Assembly (NCBI GenBank): GCA_964502465.1
Contig: CAZCWX010000698.1
Location: 1-5,681 of the forward strand
Origin: CAZCWX01 sp964502465
GTDB taxonomy: Bacteria > Desulfobacterota > Binatia > Bin18
Length of the DNA stretch: 5,681 nt
Reading direction: 5' to 3'
Shown here: piece after piece, positions 4,657 to 5,681 of the stretch
How the letters are laid out: each line of letters begins with the position of its first letter
Numbering within the stretch: the stretch's first letter is position 1
Made by a program: the position numbers and the translations under genes
Notes under the pieces: generated by a model
What the model was told of the DNA's origin: nothing
The model's input: the letters and a program-made list of their open reading frames with translations, nothing else
The model's database searches: none

Positions 4657-5681
4657 ATGGGAGCGTTGCCATTGATTGACACGGCTACCCGCTACCTGTT
4701 CTTCGCAGGCAAAGGTGGCGTGGGCAAGACTTCCATCGCCTGCGCGACTGCGGTTACCCTGGCTGACCGTGGCAAACGTGTCCTGCTAGTGAGCACAGAC
4801 CCGGCATCAAACCTCGATGCCGTACTCGGCGTCTCGCTCGCGCCACAGCCGACCGCCCTTGCCGCCGTCCCCGGACTCTTCGCCCTCAACATTGACCCGC
4901 AAGCAGCAGCGGCGGCGTACCGTGAGCGCTTGCTCAGTCTCTACCGGGGCGCAGTGCCTGATGCGGAGGTGGCCAAGATCGAAGAACAGCTCGCCGGTGC
5001 TTGCACGATGCAGATCGCAGCCTTTGATGAGTTCTCGCGCTTCCTCAGTGATGAAGAGACTGCCGCAGGTTTCGACCATATCGTCTTCGACACCGCGCCA
5101 ACCGGACATACGCTGCGCCTGCTGCAGTTGCCTGCCGCCTGGACAGCATTTCTGGAACGCTACGCAGCTGATGCTCTATATACCGGCCCACGGCTCGGAC
5201 TCAGAGCGCACCAGGCCCGCTATACCGCTGCCGTGGCAGCCTTGGCCGACGCACAGCGCACGACACTCGTGTTGGTGACGCGGCCACAGCAGAGTGCCCT
5301 GAAGGAAGCCGCACGGACAAGCACCGAACTGAGATCCCTTGGGCTACACAATCAATTCCTCGTTATCAACGGGGTTTTCCGTGCGATCCGGCGCGAAGAC
5401 CCTGTGGCCGTTGCCCTCGAACGACGGAGCCAGCAGGCGCTGGAGGCCATGCCAGAGTCGCTCCGGGCGTTGCCCAACACCACCGTGCTCCTGCGCGGCC
5501 ATAATATCGTCGGGATCCTAGCGTTGCGAGAGTTGTTCGCGGAGCGTCGGCGTGCAGCCCTTACCATCCGAACCGGCTCGCCCGTGGCTCCTCTTCCTAT
5601 CCCCCCATTGGCAGACCTCGTCGACGAACTCGCATTGATGCGCCACGGATTGGTGATGGTCATGGGCAAGGGCGGTGTCGG
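4657..5681 (+). CDS. arsA: ArsA-type arsenite/antimonite-transporting ATPase, two-lobed, 3' end beyond window
   Basis: The 341 visible residues cover the whole first lobe and the start of the second. Seen in order: P-loop GKGGVGKTS (18-26), switch I STDPASNL (46-53), GACTMQIAAFDEF (114-126), switch II region DTAPTGHTLRLLQLP (145-159), then RTTLVLVTRPQQSALKEAART and NQFLVINGV. At the window edge a second P-loop begins (VMVMGKGGVG), as in the A2 half of E. coli R773 ArsA, so this is the fused A1-A2 form. ArsA is the cytosolic ATPase that energises arsenite extrusion through ArsB. Compared from memory with R773 ArsA, C116 matches the metalloid ligand Cys113, but the Cys172 position is Tyr175 (ALYTGP for ASCLGP); the third ligand lies outside the window. 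Start fixed by AGGAGGAG. No arsB, arsD or arsR is seen nearby. Confidence 0.92.
   Translation, partial: MGALPLIDTATRYLFFAGKGGVGKTSIACATAVTLADRGKRVLLVSTDPASNLDAVLGVSLAPQPTALAAVPGLFALNIDPQAAAAAYRERLLSLYRGAVPDAEVAKIEEQLAGACTMQIAAFDEFSRFLSDEETAAGFDHIVFDTAPTGHTLRLLQLPAAWTAFLERYAADALYTGPRLGLRAHQARYTAAVAALADAQRTTLVLVTRPQQSALKEAARTSTELRSLGLHNQFLVINGVFRAIRREDPVAVALERRSQQALEAMPESLRALPNTTVLLRGHNIVGILALRELFAERRRAALTIRTGSPVAPLPIPPLADLVDELALMRHGLVMVMGKGGV

Noticed and set aside
4817..5278. A 153-codon + strand frame inside the ArsA region
   Set aside because: The overlapping frame from 4657 has unmistakable ArsA motifs through to the window end; this frame is low-complexity Ser/Pro/Arg.
1..5681. CRISPR array, tRNA, rRNA or phage genes
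   Set aside because: No regularly spaced repeats, cloverleaf or rRNA-like sequence, and no phage or integrase proteins were seen.

Overview
The window looks like bacterial chromosome: moderately GC-rich, tightly packed, with every convincing gene on the + strand and strong AGGAGG-type ribosome binding sites. Gene style (DksA-type zinc finger, BON, CBS pair, ECF sigma factor with zinc-binding anti-sigma, ArsA) fits a Gram-negative, proteobacteria-like or uncultured environmental lineage. An inverted repeat built on TTCGACAAGCTCAGG is a type I recall from many environmental genomes (deltaproteobacterial, NC10, Binatota-like and others). The exact taxon cannot be fixed from this sequence.

Left part (1-2440): a DksA/TraR zinc-finger protein fused to a BON domain, whose true start may lie before the window; a non-coding stretch of about 355 bases with a MITE-like palindromic repeat and a second stem-loop; a two-CBS-domain protein; and, abutting it with no gap, a helix-hairpin-helix protein resembling the N-terminal part of PolX-type DNA polymerases but without a polymerase catalytic domain. 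These look like general stress or accessory genes.

Right part (2544-5681): the most interesting region. An ECF sigma factor is followed, with a 4-base overlap, by a short soluble zinc-binding anti-sigma factor, then by a 49-residue cysteine-rich single-span membrane protein, then by a tandem carboxymuconolactone-decarboxylase/AhpD-like protein with a tail of CC(G)P motifs. A 5'-truncated universal stress protein and a two-lobed ArsA-type ATPase (cut by the window end) follow. Two near-identical promoter-like sequences, GTAACCTC-N14-CGTCTGTACCTCT, lie before the sigma factor gene and before the AhpD-like gene, which suggests the sigma factor drives its own operon and this target.

Working model (inference): a metalloid- or thiol-stress-responsive ECF regulon. 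Vicinal cysteine pairs recur in the anti-sigma, the membrane peptide and the AhpD-like protein. The neighbouring ArsA-like ATPase points to arsenite or antimonite. The AhpD-like protein could bind the metalloid or reduce a partner, and could feed ArsA much as the ArsD chaperone does. No ArsR, ArsB, ArsC or Acr3 gene is visible inside the window.
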